A model generated the notes under the pieces. The model was not told the origin of the DNA and did not search any database. It was given only the letters and a program-made list of their open reading frames with translations. Below are positions 43,588-56,800 of a DNA stretch of 64,000 nt, one piece after another (positions within the stretch are counted from its first letter, which is position 1; each line of letters opens with the position of its first letter). The stretch is from Rhineura floridana (taxonomy: Eukaryota; Chordata; Lepidosauria; Squamata; Rhineuridae), in the NCBI RefSeq assembly GCF_030035675.1, contig NC_084480.1, positions 130,336,738 to 130,400,737 of the forward strand. Reading direction: 5' to 3'. A program made the translations under genes and the position numbers.

Positions 43588-43762
43588 TCGAAAGCTGCCT
43601 TACACAGAGTCTGACTAGTGCAGTGCTGTCTTCTCTGAGTGGCAGTGGCTCGTCAGCATTTCAGACAAAGGACTTCCCCTGGCCTACTTGAAGATGTCAG
43701 CGATTGAAGCTAGAACTTTTTCTGCACGCAAAGCAGATGCTCTACCACTGGCCTACAGCCCT
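43588..43762 (-). repeat. tRNA-derived SINE, gcatgcag family, inverted
   Basis: cgaaagctgccttacacagag, tgcacgcaaagcagatgctc, taccactggcctacagccc. Confidence 0.6.
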
Positions 43763-44712
43763 TCCAATTTTTCCTGTGGCTAGAAGATCTCATTGCCTCT
43801 TAAAGGTTCTGGGCTGCTCAGCATTAAATCAGCAACAGTGTTAAGGAAGAGAAAAGGCAACGGGGGAATTGGTGTATTCTGTTAACTGAAACAAGGTAAT
43901 GCCCAAAGCTGCTCTTAGGCATATCAACATCCACAATGGATACCTAGCTAATCTCATCAGCGTTTCATCCTGTGCAGCTGCAACAGTGGTAGGAATAGGG
44001 AGGTTGTAATGGAAACATTCCCTTTCAATATAATGGCATTAAAAATATTTTTTTCAAGGGGTCTACACCCATGGCTGAGTCTAAGACCTCCCAAAACTAA
44101 AATCCACAATGTATAAAATCAGGCTCAAAAATAATGTTTTGAAAATAGACTTAATTTTATTATAAATGGTTTTTCCGTCTTCCTGCAGCCAAAGCTGCCT
44201 CCCACCCCAACATGATCATAGAAGGAAGGAGCAGAACAGAACACTTGCCCTCTAACACAGAAGAGCTAAGCCATTTTAAGCATTTTAGCAATATTAGATT
44301 TTCAAGGTGGGATTCTGATTCACTCTTAACAGAAATGAGACAATAGTACTAGAGTATTAATCTCTCAGGCACATAGGGAAAAATTGTTTGCTGCTGTATG
44401 AAATATTGAAAAAGGTCAGTGTAAGCTCTGTGTTAATCAAATTTTTGCATTCTACGCACCCATACAAAATAGACATGAAACAAGGTACTGGAGGCAGGGT
44501 GAGTTAAATGACTGGGTTGTTGGGTGGCCCAGGTGCCTAGGCTCACATTCTAATGATTGTAAACAGATCCTTGAGCACTATAACCCACAAAGATACTTAA
44601 TTAACTTTAGGTTTTAGACAATATATGTAATTTCCCATGATTACTTTGCATTTCTCATCACAAAAAGGTAGGTTTCATGGTAAGTGGACAGTGGAACAGT
44701 CACATTTTGGGT
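43763..44712. other. Intergenic region and ACO1 3' UTR
   Basis: No repeat family recognised; it holds the ACO1 poly(A) candidate at 44156. Confidence 0.35.
44156..44161 (-). promoter_or_regulatory. ACO1 candidate poly(A) signal
   Basis: tttatt on the plus strand reads AATAAA on the minus strand, about 550 bases past the stop. Candidate only; another lies near 42466. Confidence 0.35.
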
Positions 44713-44826
44713 CTAGGATGCCATTTTGCGAATCATATAGTTCAAGATCCCACCATTATGGAAATAAGTGAGCTCCACATCTGTGTCGAACCTCATGATG
44801 GCTTGGAATGTTTTCTCTGTATCCAG
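44713..44826 (-). CDS. ACO1: ACO1 exon 21 (terminal coding exon)
   Basis: Encodes [19 protein letters not shown] and [13 protein letters not shown] then TAG. Acceptor caacag. The human protein ends MAK. Confidence 0.96.
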   Translation of the reverse strand: MDTEKTFQAIMRFDTDVELTYFHNGGILNYMIRKMAS

Positions 44827-47800
44827 CTGTTGAAAGGACATTAAAAAAAATCCATTAGCAAACACACCTATTATCTCTCTCTCAAAAAAAAAGACAGATA
44901 GCACAAGTATCTTAAAACACCATGGTAAAGATTGAAAAACCTCCTTTAGGCAAACACTTGCATCCTGTAGCCCAGTTCAGGTGTGACAATCCCAGTTCAA
45001 TATGGTTTATCAGACTGGGAATGAGCTGTGTGCACACACATTCCGTCCTTGACCCTGCTCTTTCATGTCTTGCTTTAGGGCAAAATATTCCTTGTTTCTG
45101 AAGCTGGTGTCCTTGTGACATCTCAACTGGGATATTGTAGCTTAAGGGCTCCCTCCAAACCAAGTCGATGGCCAATGAAGGACATGCCAGACAGATGGAT
45201 ACTACAGCTCTTCCTGAAACTTGTTAGACTCCAATTCATGAGAAAACGCAGTGACCATATTAAGGCTCCAATTCCATCTTTCCCCTCTAATCTCCATAGC
45301 ATTAAGAAGGAGAAAGGTGTACTATTTATGATCAAATACAACAGCCACGTTCGTGCAGAAATGATTAAACTGGTGCAACTGAGACCCCTTAGTGTATTTT
45401 ATGTCAGTAGATATCAATGGGAGAGGGCTTATTCCTTATGCTACATCACATCATTATTTGTGGAATCTCTTACTTTGATCTGGACCTTCATTCCGGGCAC
45501 TAGCTCCTCAGGTATGATGATTGTGTAACGTTCCCGCCCTGTTAGCCCAAGACTCTCAGCATCCTCGCCAGGTAAATATTGCAGAGGAATCACTCCCATT
45601 CCCACAAGATTACTGCGGTGAATCCGCTCATAGCTCTCTGCAAGGACTGCTTTGATGCCCTGAGAAACACCAAAAGCATATTGTTAACAACTGCTTATGC
45701 ATGAGATGAGGGGGCAGGGAACCTGTTGCTCTTCTGATGTTGCTAGACTACAATGTCCACTGGCCATGCTGACTGGGGCTGATGGGAGCTGGGAGTCCAA
45801 CAATTCCAACCTCACCCCTTTATGTTTATATCCCACCTTTCTTCCATCATGGAGCCTAACGTGGCATACATGCCATTTCCAGGCACTAATCTGACCCAGA
45901 CCAGACTTCAGCAAGGTGGCTGAACCACGTGCCTTCAGACCATAACCTGCAACATCTGGAGAGCCACAGGTTCCCCACTCCTGCATTAGACCAAAACACT
46001 ATCTGTTCAGAATAACAGTGTATTTGATTGTGAACAGCCACAAAGAGAAGCAACAAGCTATTCTGCTTTAACTGAACTCTCCACTCGAAGACAGTCCCAA
46101 CACACACAACCTGACCTTTGTTTTTCTTTAAGGAGGCAGACATAAACACCAGATAGAGGTACAGGATAAAAATACAGACACTGGGGGGGGGAATCAAAAT
46201 GCATATTGCAGTCACATTACATACAAGTGAATTATGAAACAGAAAGATGGAGAGTTAAGTTGGCAAAGAAACTGTTTTGTTGCTGTGGAACTTATTTTGT
46301 GAAGTTTCAAAAATGTAAGTTATTAAATTCTGTAGAGTTATATGTTAAACCAAACAACTTTTTAACTGGTCATGCAAGACACATTAATTTTATTCGTCAG
46401 ACTTGCACTTAGGCAAAACACCACCTCATCCTTTGCCAGCAACAGAACAATCCATTTCTTGTGAAGGTGATGTGAACATCACAGCTTCCATTAACTTTAG
46501 TGGAACAGCACTGGAGTGCTTTGTAGTTCGGGGCAGGAAAACTGAAAGATGCAATTTGCAGAAGGCAGGCAAAGTCAGGTCTGAAAGAGACGGAAGCTCC
46601 AAGTATCAATATCAGTGATAAGTCCAAATCTCTAACTCTGTTTTCCTGCTTCTGCACAAGACAAACCGTCTTCTATAAATCAGTTAAAAGAGTTGCAAAT
46701 TGCAGTTAAATCAGCTAAAACAGTTGCAAATATATGACCTTTCATTTCCAATTTATGTACTGTGGCTGATCACCATGTTTGCTTGGCAATATTCTCAACA
46801 GGCATTTAGAACCAGTTCTTTAATCTCGGAAACAGTATGGGTACTGTTGATGTACATTTCTGAAATATGCCTCTCTGGTAACATCTTAATCATGGAAGCT
46901 GTGTGGGAGGGGCATATAAACATTGTTACTCCCCTCTGTGAGAAGATCCTTTCCTGGGAGCCATCTATAGCAGTATAGGAAGGCACCACATCCCAGGCCA
47001 ATCTCACATGGCTTCTGCTTTTTAGATGGCACAGGAACAACATTGCATAGTTTTATTTTGGGTTTCATTTTTGGTCTGCTGACCATAATAAACTGATGAT
47101 GATGTTGGAAAATAATGCAGAAGCAGAAGTGACAGCCACACCATTTGTTTGATATAAGAACTAGTTCTCAATCTTCCAAACTGATGCAGTAAAACTACCT
47201 TCTGGACAAAGGCATTGGTAGTAAAGAAAATTCTTCTCTAAGTTTCCAACAGTTTTCTCAATGCCAATATTTAATAAGCAAATAAATTATACATACATAT
47301 ACACGCACAGCCCTACATTTAAGATCAAATTTAAATCCAAACTTGTATTTACTGACATACTGAACTCTGCAAACTTGTGGAGAAATGCAACTCTGCTTGG
47401 ATTTTGCAGTTCAAGCCTGTCCAAAAGGTTCTGCTCCTTATCCTCATTTTGGCAGCAAGTTTCAGAAACAATTATAACGGTGAGGTACTGTATTAGTCCT
47501 TTGGATGTTTCAAGGTTGCCATTTTCAAATGCTGAAATCTGAACTTGTGAAGCTTTGACACTGTATTAGCTGTGGAACTTTTTTGAGGCCTGTGTGCAAT
47601 AGACACTAACTGAACATAGTGCATGTGAAAGACCGCTTCACCATCCCTAACATAGGCCACTCACCAGCAGAAAAGGCCCCTTTGCAGCCCAGTCTCGGGA
47701 GCTTCCTGAGCCATACTCCTTGCCAGCCAGCACGATAAGTGGGTGACCTGCTTGGCGGTACCTCTCAGAAGCGTCAAACACATCGACCTATAAGCACACG

Positions 47801-50800
47801 GGACAATAGAGGTCACTTAGCTAGAGCAATGAAACAATGCATTCATAAAGTCCATTGCTTTCCATCACAGATTGATCTGCGTATTTCATACAAGGATTTG
47901 GTGGTAAAAATAACACAACATAAAAATACAGTTTTCTTCAATACTTGACCTGGGTGCGAAGTTAAAAACAATTTCCTAGCAGTGTTACTTAACACCACAA
48001 AAAGCAAGCAAACAAAAGCTGTGGAAGACTACACATGCTCACAGATGTTCGAGATCAAAGGAGCCAGTCAATGGGACATGGGGCCAGGAGGCACAATTCC
48101 AGTCTACCTCCATGCAGCATCAACGCTCATGTAGGGCTAAGAGTGGTAAAGCGTTAAAGAGCATGTAGGCAACCATGCAGCCCCCAACACCTTCTGAATC
48201 TGCTGCATTCTTTGATCCCATCAAAATTTCTTACTATACATTCTTTCCCCTTTCTTGCCTCTCTGGATTGAGAGTTTATGACACACTAAAGCAAGAAAGA
48301 AATTATTTTCCATTGCTTTCCAGAACATTAGCTATATTGGCCTGTTGTACTACAAAAAAATCCTCTGTATACTTATTTTTATGCAACCCTATCAAACCCA
48401 ATGAAGCTTACTTCTGAGTAGACCTGCATAGAATTTGGAGCTCTAATGTGATGTGGCTATAGTGAAAATTAAAGCACAGGGTTTTTTATTCTGGATTACT
48501 TAATCCAGAACACTTTAATCTCTGGCTTCACCCATAATTGGTTCTGGTCCCCCACCACTGGCATGTGCCCTCCCCAAACAAATTATTCCCAAGGAAATGC
48601 AGCCCTTGCCAAACCCTTTGTTAAAGAAAGGGAAGTATCCTGGTCCAAGAACTGCTATATGGAAGGCACAAAGCCACCAAGAGACCATTCACTTATATTT
48701 ACACTGTTTCCATTGTATACAGTTCAAATCACCACAAAATCACAACACAGTTGATTTTGATATGGCAAAGCAGTGAATACAAACTCTGAAGAGATGTCCT
48801 TTGAATGTTCTGTCACAGCCTTACAGGGGAAAGCCAGAGTTGAGTGGCAGAGCATCTGTTTTGCATGCAAAAGGTCCCAAATTCAATCCCTGGCATTCCT
48901 AGGTAGGGCTGGAAGAAAACCCTGGTCTGAGGTCCCGGAGAGCTACTGCCAGTCTGGGTAGACAATACTGAGCTAGATGGACCAATGGTCGGACTCAGGA
49001 AAAGGCAGCTTCCTAATGACACTGAATTCTTGCAACGGCAACTAACAGATTTACAGGCCTGTCAACAGTGGAACATCACTGAAATTACACTTGGATAGAC
49101 TGGAATTGCCCCAAGTTTTTCAGAGTCATGATTGCAGAAGAGAAATTATTGGACAGGCCGCTTTTCCCCCTTTAATCTTTCATTTGGTGACATTGTCCCT
49201 AGCAGGTGGGAGAGGTAAGAATTGTGTGTGAGTGCTTCAAGCCCTCTGGAAGTAGGGAGGGAATACTGAGGATGCAGAGGGGTGAGCCAGACTGCTTTCC
49301 ATGCCAGTACTGCAATGTGTAGCTTGACACTCAGGCAATGTCACAGCTCACACCACTGCCTTTTTTTTTTTTGCTTTTGCTGCGATGTTCAACCCTCCTA
49401 GGACCAATCTCAGGTCCATGTACTGAAATGTTCAGTGGGGCTTTTTGTAATGAGTTATAATGATGGAGAACCTGACACAAAAAAGCTCTAAGGAAAGAAG
49501 AAAGCACCTTTGTTCCTTCCTTTGGTTAAGACTTCAGTGTGCGTGGTGAAGGTGGCAAAAAAAACTAGCTCCTTTCTACGCCATCATTTTCTGATTGCTG
49601 CAAGAGTCTAAAGTTCAGAATCTAAATAAAGCTACAGTTTACACCTGCAACAGGTATTAAAGACATCAAATTACTCAGCTAGCTGGAATGCGTTCTTGGA
49701 CTGTGATAATGCCTTTTGCTTGCCTGGATGGAGAGATGGTAGGTAAAGGATTGCAGAAACCTGTGACTTTCTCATGGTTGGAATGTACAAAAGGTAAGAG
49801 TCCCATTCATTGCTCCACCGCCTTTTTGGCCTCTGGCCCCACCTACCACTGGCATGTGGGCCTCAGAAGTCTGCCCATGAGGGAACGCAGCCCTCAGGCT
49901 AACAAAAGTTCCCCATTATTGTTCTATCTAAAGCTACAGTTTACACATGCAACAGATATTAAAGCCCCCAAATTACTCAGCTAATATGTCAAGATATTTC
50001 TGTTTAGACCAGCTGACAATACCTACTTTGAAAACCTGCCTGAACGAAAAAACTGTATCCCAGCATTGGTAAATCTAAAGCTAATCTTACATTACAGACT
50101 CCCAGGCTAATGCAGACGGGAAGAATACTCACGGTTTCATCAGATGGGAAGTGGATCGTTTGGGGGGCTTGCTTGTTGAGAAATTTGTTCAATAAGCGGA
50201 TGTTTGCAAATGTTCCTCTAGCCATGACAGCATCATTGCCCCGGCGTGAACCATACGAGTTGAAATCTCTAGGAGTTAGGCTATCAAGTCAAAAAGAAGG
50301 CAATCCTCAGTTGTACAAATCAGAAGGCTTCTCAGTGAACTAAAAGGGACCTAAAGTGTTCATTTATGTGACTTCCTTCATCTCAGGGGCAGACATTCTC
50401 CACATTTGGCTTTAAAAAAAACAAATCTCTCATCAGCATGTGTGGACAATTTAACCAATCACCTAGATTAGTGGTAGCCAATGTGGTGCACTCCGGATGC
50501 TGGTGAACTCCAATTAGCCCCAGCCAATGGTAATGAATTACAGGAGGTGGAGTTCAACAAAATCTGAAGGGCTGCAGGTTCTCTAGCCCTGCTCTAAAGC
50601 ACTCTATTATTTATCTATCTACTTATTTATTTATTAAATTTACAAGAGGCAGCTGGACAGCCATCTGTTGGGAATGCTTTGATTTGGATTCTTGCATTGA
50701 GCAGCGGGTTGGACTCGATGGCCTTATAGGCCCCTTCCAACTCTACTATTCTGTGATTCTATGATCTCTCCCAGAAGGAGCCCAAAATGGCAAACAACGT

Positions 50801-53800
50801 ACTAAAAACACTCTAAAACATCTTAAAAACAGGCTTTAAAAACATATTAAAACAAAACATCTTTAAAAACATATTAAAACAAAACATATATTTAAAAAAG
50901 CTTTTAAAAGATCTTAAAAAGCAATTCCAACATAGACGCAGACTGGGACAAGGTCTCTACTTAAAAGGCTTGTTGAAAGAGGAAAGTCTTCAGTAGGCGC
51001 CGAAAAGGTAACACAGATATTGCCTGTCTAATATTTAAGGGGAGGGAATTCCAAAGGGTGGGTGTCACAACACTAAAAGTCTGTTTCCTGTGCAGAATGG
51101 ACCTCCTGATAAGATGGTGTCTGCAAGAGGCCCTCACCTGTAGAGCGCAGTGATTGACTGGGTATGAATGCTAAGTATTATTATTGAAAACAAAAGACTA
51201 TTAAGTTGAATAGGAGAGAAGCAAGGAGAAAATGATCACTTAAGGACATACAGACACAATGTTCAACTTGACTCACCCTCTGTTTGTTAAGTAACGAGCA
51301 GCCGGGCTGTTTCTTGCTATGTTCCCAGCGGGAGATATATGATCAGTGGTCACAGAATCACCAATATTGAGCAGGACATAGGCGTCAACTATGGATTTAG
51401 GGGGCTGAAGCTCCAAAGTCTGAGAGAACACCACACAAATACAGTTTTAAAAAAAACCTCTTTTTTTTAGCATCAGTTGTACGACTGGACAAAGGGCAGG
51501 TGTAAAGAGAGAAATTTGCAATTGCTGCATTCATACAAGCTACAAAAAAGTTAAGTCTTGATCAAAACTGGAGAACCTAACTAGGTGTGATTGCTCATTT
51601 TCTTGCTCATTACATTTTTTAGAAATACATTTGTACAGAAATTGGAAAAATCATTCCCTCTATTTCTGATTATTAGGCTGAGAGTCCCATTGCTTGCATG
51701 GCCTAAATGATACTGACCATGCACCGGTGGAAGGTATCAGCAGGACCACAAGGTTTGCAGAAAAACAAAAACATATTTAGGGAGGGAAAAAATATTAGTG
51801 GGGCAGGGGGAAAGACCCCCAAAACATCACAAGGATTGAGCATGCTCAGTACTCATGGAATGTTGACTGTTGGAGGGGGAAAACAGACAAGAATGTGTGG
51901 TATCCAGAAGAGCAACACTCCACACTGCAATATTTTGTTGCAGGTCTCAACAGGTCAGCGTCCTAAGGGTTTGCTGTCCCCGCTGCTATTTTGGCAGATG
52001 GCAGGCAGGCAAGCTGACATGGGATGTAGGTTGGGCAGGTAGGGCTATTCAAGCCCCATGGCACCTTCATCAGGAGGGGGTGTTGGGGCATAGGCCACTG
52101 CAGGCCCAAGGCAGGGTGGTGCCCAAGGGCCTCTCATGCCTTGTGTCAGCCCTGGGTCCCAATGGAAATACTGTAATTGTATTTTGTTGTGAGTCATCCT
52201 GGGACCTTATGGAGAAGGGTAGATAAGACATTTTTAAGAATTAAAAAAACCCATAAATAAAAAATGGAATGAGCAACATCTGAACAGGGCTGCTCAACAC
52301 AAATTGACTCACGTGCTGTTCTTATGCATGAGTATAACTTTTGAATAGGGCTTTCTGAGGGATGAGATTTGTATTTAATTGAAAGATGTGTTTCATAAAA
52401 GAAAAGTGCTGTCACACCACAAAACGTTTGTTTTTGGAGGCTGGTATCCAAAGCAGTCATGCTATTAGCACAAAGGATTTACACTTATGCAACAGAACTT
52501 ACTCCCCTGTTCTCCCCCCACATGCGCCCTCTCCAAATTTGCTCTGAAGAGTTGTGGGAAACTCAGAACAGATTTAGAGGGCACACGGAAGGGGAGGGAG
52601 TTCTGATGCACAAGCTTAACTCCTTGCCCTAATGGGACAAATGACGTTGGACTACTTTGGCACAAGCCAGAGCACTTTGGAGAAAGAGATTCTTTAAGGC
52701 TTCTATAATTGTTAAAACTAACCACAGAAAAACAAAAGGAAAGCCCTGCTTGGATCAGACCAAAGGGTAGTAAAATCCATCAGAAAAAGCAGAGGGAAGA
52801 GGGAATTGAAAACACACTTACCAGATTTTCAAAAAATGGGGGTGATTTGATATATGTGGATTCTGGATTCCAAGCATATAGTTTGTCTGATGAAACATCT
52901 AAAGCATTCCAAGCTTTGTTTACTGTCTGGAAAAAGGAAGAGAGAAATAGGAAATAAAACAAGTGTTTACAGAGTTCAACATTTCAGTTGTACTCCTCTG
53001 AGAACTACTGAGAAAAAGATAAGCAATGCAGGCCCTCTCATATAAGGTGGGAAACTTGAACCACAGGCATGCCATGAAATCTGCCCTCGATCCTTCAGCA
53101 TACAGCAGAGAGCTAGAGTCTTAGGTTCCCCAATGCTGTTTTGCTGTGCTCTACACTTCTGAGGGGGAAAAAATCTAGTTTTTCAAATGAATTGCTACAG
53201 AACAAACTAAGGTTCTATCTGCACCTCACATTTAAACTGCTATTATACCACTTTAAACAGTAATGGCTTTCCCCAAAGAATCCTGGGAACTGTGGTTTGT
53301 AAAGGGTGCTGAGAGTTGTGAGGAGACTCCTACTCCCCTCACAGAGCAGTAATCCCCGAAGTGGCTTACTAATCAATCCCTCTTCACAGGAAACTCTTGA
53401 TTCATAAACAGAGGATACCTCCAGACTGCCACTATTTTTTCAGGAGGGATTCAAAGCATAAGAGCCAGTGTGGCATAATGGTTAGTGTGTTGGACTACGA
53501 CCTGGGAGACCAGGGTTCAAATCCCCACACAGCCATGAAGCTGACTGGGTGACCTTGGGCCAGTCACTGCCTCTCAGCCTCAGAGGAAGGCAATCATAAA
53601 CCCCCTCTGAATACCGCTTACCATGAAAACCCTATTCATAGGGTCGCCATAAGTCGGGATCACCTTGAAGGCAGTCCATTCAAACAAATAACCCGAAATT
53701 TAGAGTAGCAAAATTTAAAATGGATCCAAGTGCTCTGTGGCCCCAGCCCAAGAAAGCCCATTTTTAAAAACAAAAACTCAAGACTTTTGCGTGTCTGAAA

Positions 53801-56800
53801 GGCACGAGGAAATGCACTGAAAAGTGTGGGATGAATGAACAATTAACTGGAAGCTGTATAAACATCCCTCAAGCAAATGAGGATAAATGTTTGTTGTCAC
53901 ATAACTGTCTGTAAACAAACAGGAACAAATGCTCAATAAAGACTGGACATATGCTTTGGTTATCCACAGAAGCCTAGAAGCTTCTCTCCTATTCAAAAGC
54001 AAGCCCACACACTTGCACGGGGAATAACCAATAATAACCATCATCTGGCTGTGTTACATTTCCAGTGGGCAACAGTGGTGTGAATAGTTTGCAAGCACAG
54101 GGGCAAAAATTAGAGTTCTCATAAGCAGCACACATAGTACAAGCAGGCAGAACATTAGTCTGCTGTTGCCCTACATGCATGTATGTTTGTTTCAGTCAGA
54201 ATGAACAGTATGAACTCTACACTAATTTAATAAAATCAAAGAATTGGAAAATCCACCTTCTTAACTATGAAAATTTGATTTCTGTGACCTGCAGAAAATC
54301 ACACACTTCTACAATGCTGTGACATTAATTCTGATGTTTCTACTGATGGAGAAGGTAGAAGCCCTGTCCCTGGTCACCAAACATCTTGTTCAGCCACCTT
54401 TCTGGCTTCTGAAATGTCAGCAACCATTATCCATACACTTCCAAATAAATCATCTTCACAACCAAAAGAGCTGAAACTTCTTTTTTTTAAAAAAAAGAAT
54501 GAATGTGGAGATTCAAAGGAAACTGAAGTCTGAACTCAATGTTGCATTCTGTGGTTTTCCTGCCACTCTGCTACCTTGGACAAAATCCACACAGCTATAA
54601 TCAGGAATACCCAGTATAATATTTGTTATTACAACCCATTAGCATAGTCTTGGGCAGGCTAGGATCCAGACATTAATTTAACCTAACATGATGGTCATTT
54701 CCCCCCCACAAAATGCCAATTACAATTAGAATTACACTGAACAGAAGCAAGATGTTCAGACAGAAAAATGGAGAAATGTATTTATAACATCCATTAAGAC
54801 TGAAAGCAGCAAATAATACAACCACTCCAAGTATTGATGCAAAGTGTACCTCTATTTTTTGGTAGACCTCTTTAAACATCCCTGGAATGACATACTGGCG
54901 CTCAACAGCTTGAATCTCATCCCTCCTGGGCCAAATGTCGTTTAGAAAGATCTTCTTCCCTTGTGCATTTACACCTGCAATAAAATTGAGTATGCAGACT
55001 ATAAACCATGGAGAAAACATTCAGAAATGTTTTATGTACAGTACATTGCATGTGCCTACTGCTATGAACACATGCGTTTATTAAACATGGGATATGTATT
55101 TGGCAGAAGGATGGCCCATAGGATCCCTCCTGATCACACATGCACAAGCTTTCTGGATCCTGACATTTAGTCAATTGCTTAAAAAGCTCTTTGTGAATTG
55201 GAGCCAGAGGATTTGAAGGATCACCTCCTCCTGTCCATGGTCTGAGCAAATCAATGGAGGCCCTTCTCAGAGTGCCTCCACCAGCTGAGAATCGGTGGGT
55301 GGTTATGAGAAAAAAGGACTTCTCGGCAGTGGCCCCTCATCTATGGAACATCCTTCACCTGGCACTTACTTTAATGTATTTTTGGTGCCAGGAAAAACTT
55401 TTTGTTCTTCTCCCAGGCTTGTTAGGTAGGCTGTTTTGGATCCCCTTTCTGTGCTGTGTTTCAATGTGCTTGTTTTACTCTCTAAAACTTTTATGGTTAT
55501 GCTACTTTGCTGCCTGATATGCTTTTTTTGTTTTTGCTTCCAGTGTTTATGTAACTGTTTAGGTTTTGTATTATATTTGTTGATTTTGTGATTTTATCTC
55601 GTTTTCCTATTTCTTTGCACGACACACAGAAAACAACAGCCATTGGGCATCTAATCAAAGTAAGTAAATAAATAAGAGGTAAATGTAAATGTACTGCCTT
55701 CAAGCCGATTCCGACTTATGGCGACCCTATGAAGAGGGTTTTCATGAGGCTGAGAGGCAGTGACTGGCCCAAGGTCACCCAGTGAGCTTCATGGCTATGT
55801 GGGGATTCGAACTCTGGCCTCCCAGGTCGTAGTCCAACACCTTAACCACTACACCACACTGGTAGGTGGGTGGAATTATTTCCAAGCAATGCCTTACCTA
55901 GAGGCTCCTTCTCAAAGTCAATCCTTATGGTCCCTGCAATAGCATAGGCTATTACCAACGGTGGAGAGGCCAGGTAATTGGCACGCGTATTGGGATGGAC
56001 ACGGCCCTCAAAGTTTCTGTTTCCAGAGAGTACCCCCACAGCTACAAGGTCTCCCTGTGAGAAGGGGGAAGGATACAGGATAACACACATACATCGACAA
56101 ATGCAACAGCTTCTAGTTTCACATATCTAAAAGACCTGGGAAAGGAGAGAAAGAGCATCACTAAGATTCACACACACTCTTTTTGCTTTTAGACCAGCCT
56201 TCCTCAACCTGGTGACCTCCAGATGGCTTCGGCTACAACTCCCATCATCCATAACCACCGGCCAAGCTGGCTGGGGCTGATGGGAATTGTAATCCAACAA
56301 TATCTAGAGACTCCAACTTGGGAAAGTCTGCTTTAGACTTTACGTTTTTTAAACTTTATTTACACAGAGTGTACATGGCATCATACAAGAGTCATATAGA
56401 CAACACACACAGGTCCCTGCTCCCAAGGAGCAAACAATCACAGTGGGGAAACAACAGAGGGAGAGAGAAACAGAGGTAGTGAAGGCAGAACGAATATGAA
56501 TACCGTTTACACCTACTGTACCTAAAGCTTATTTATTTATTATTTATTTATTTATTAAATTTATATCCCGCCCTTCTTCCCAGAAGGAGCCCAGGGAAGC
56601 ATAATGGTTACAATTGGGAATGATGACTGATACCAGAAGCTAAACATGTCCAGAGAAGGAGTTCCACACATAAGGAGCATCTCTAGGTGAGGGCACTGCT
56701 TTGTGCTCCATTCACTGAGCTGCAGGAGAGACCTGCAGGGGGACTGTTTGCACCACTTGTCAGTGACCCATCAGGAATTACAGAGACTTCAAAGTAATTT

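Noticed and set aside
45115-45528. 137-codon plus-strand open frame
   Set aside because: It runs antisense into ACO1 exon 20 and has no recognisable domain.
46690-47105. Host exon or pseudogene in ACO1 intron 19
   Set aside because: The frames are short and broken and the 3' end looks like a LINE tail.
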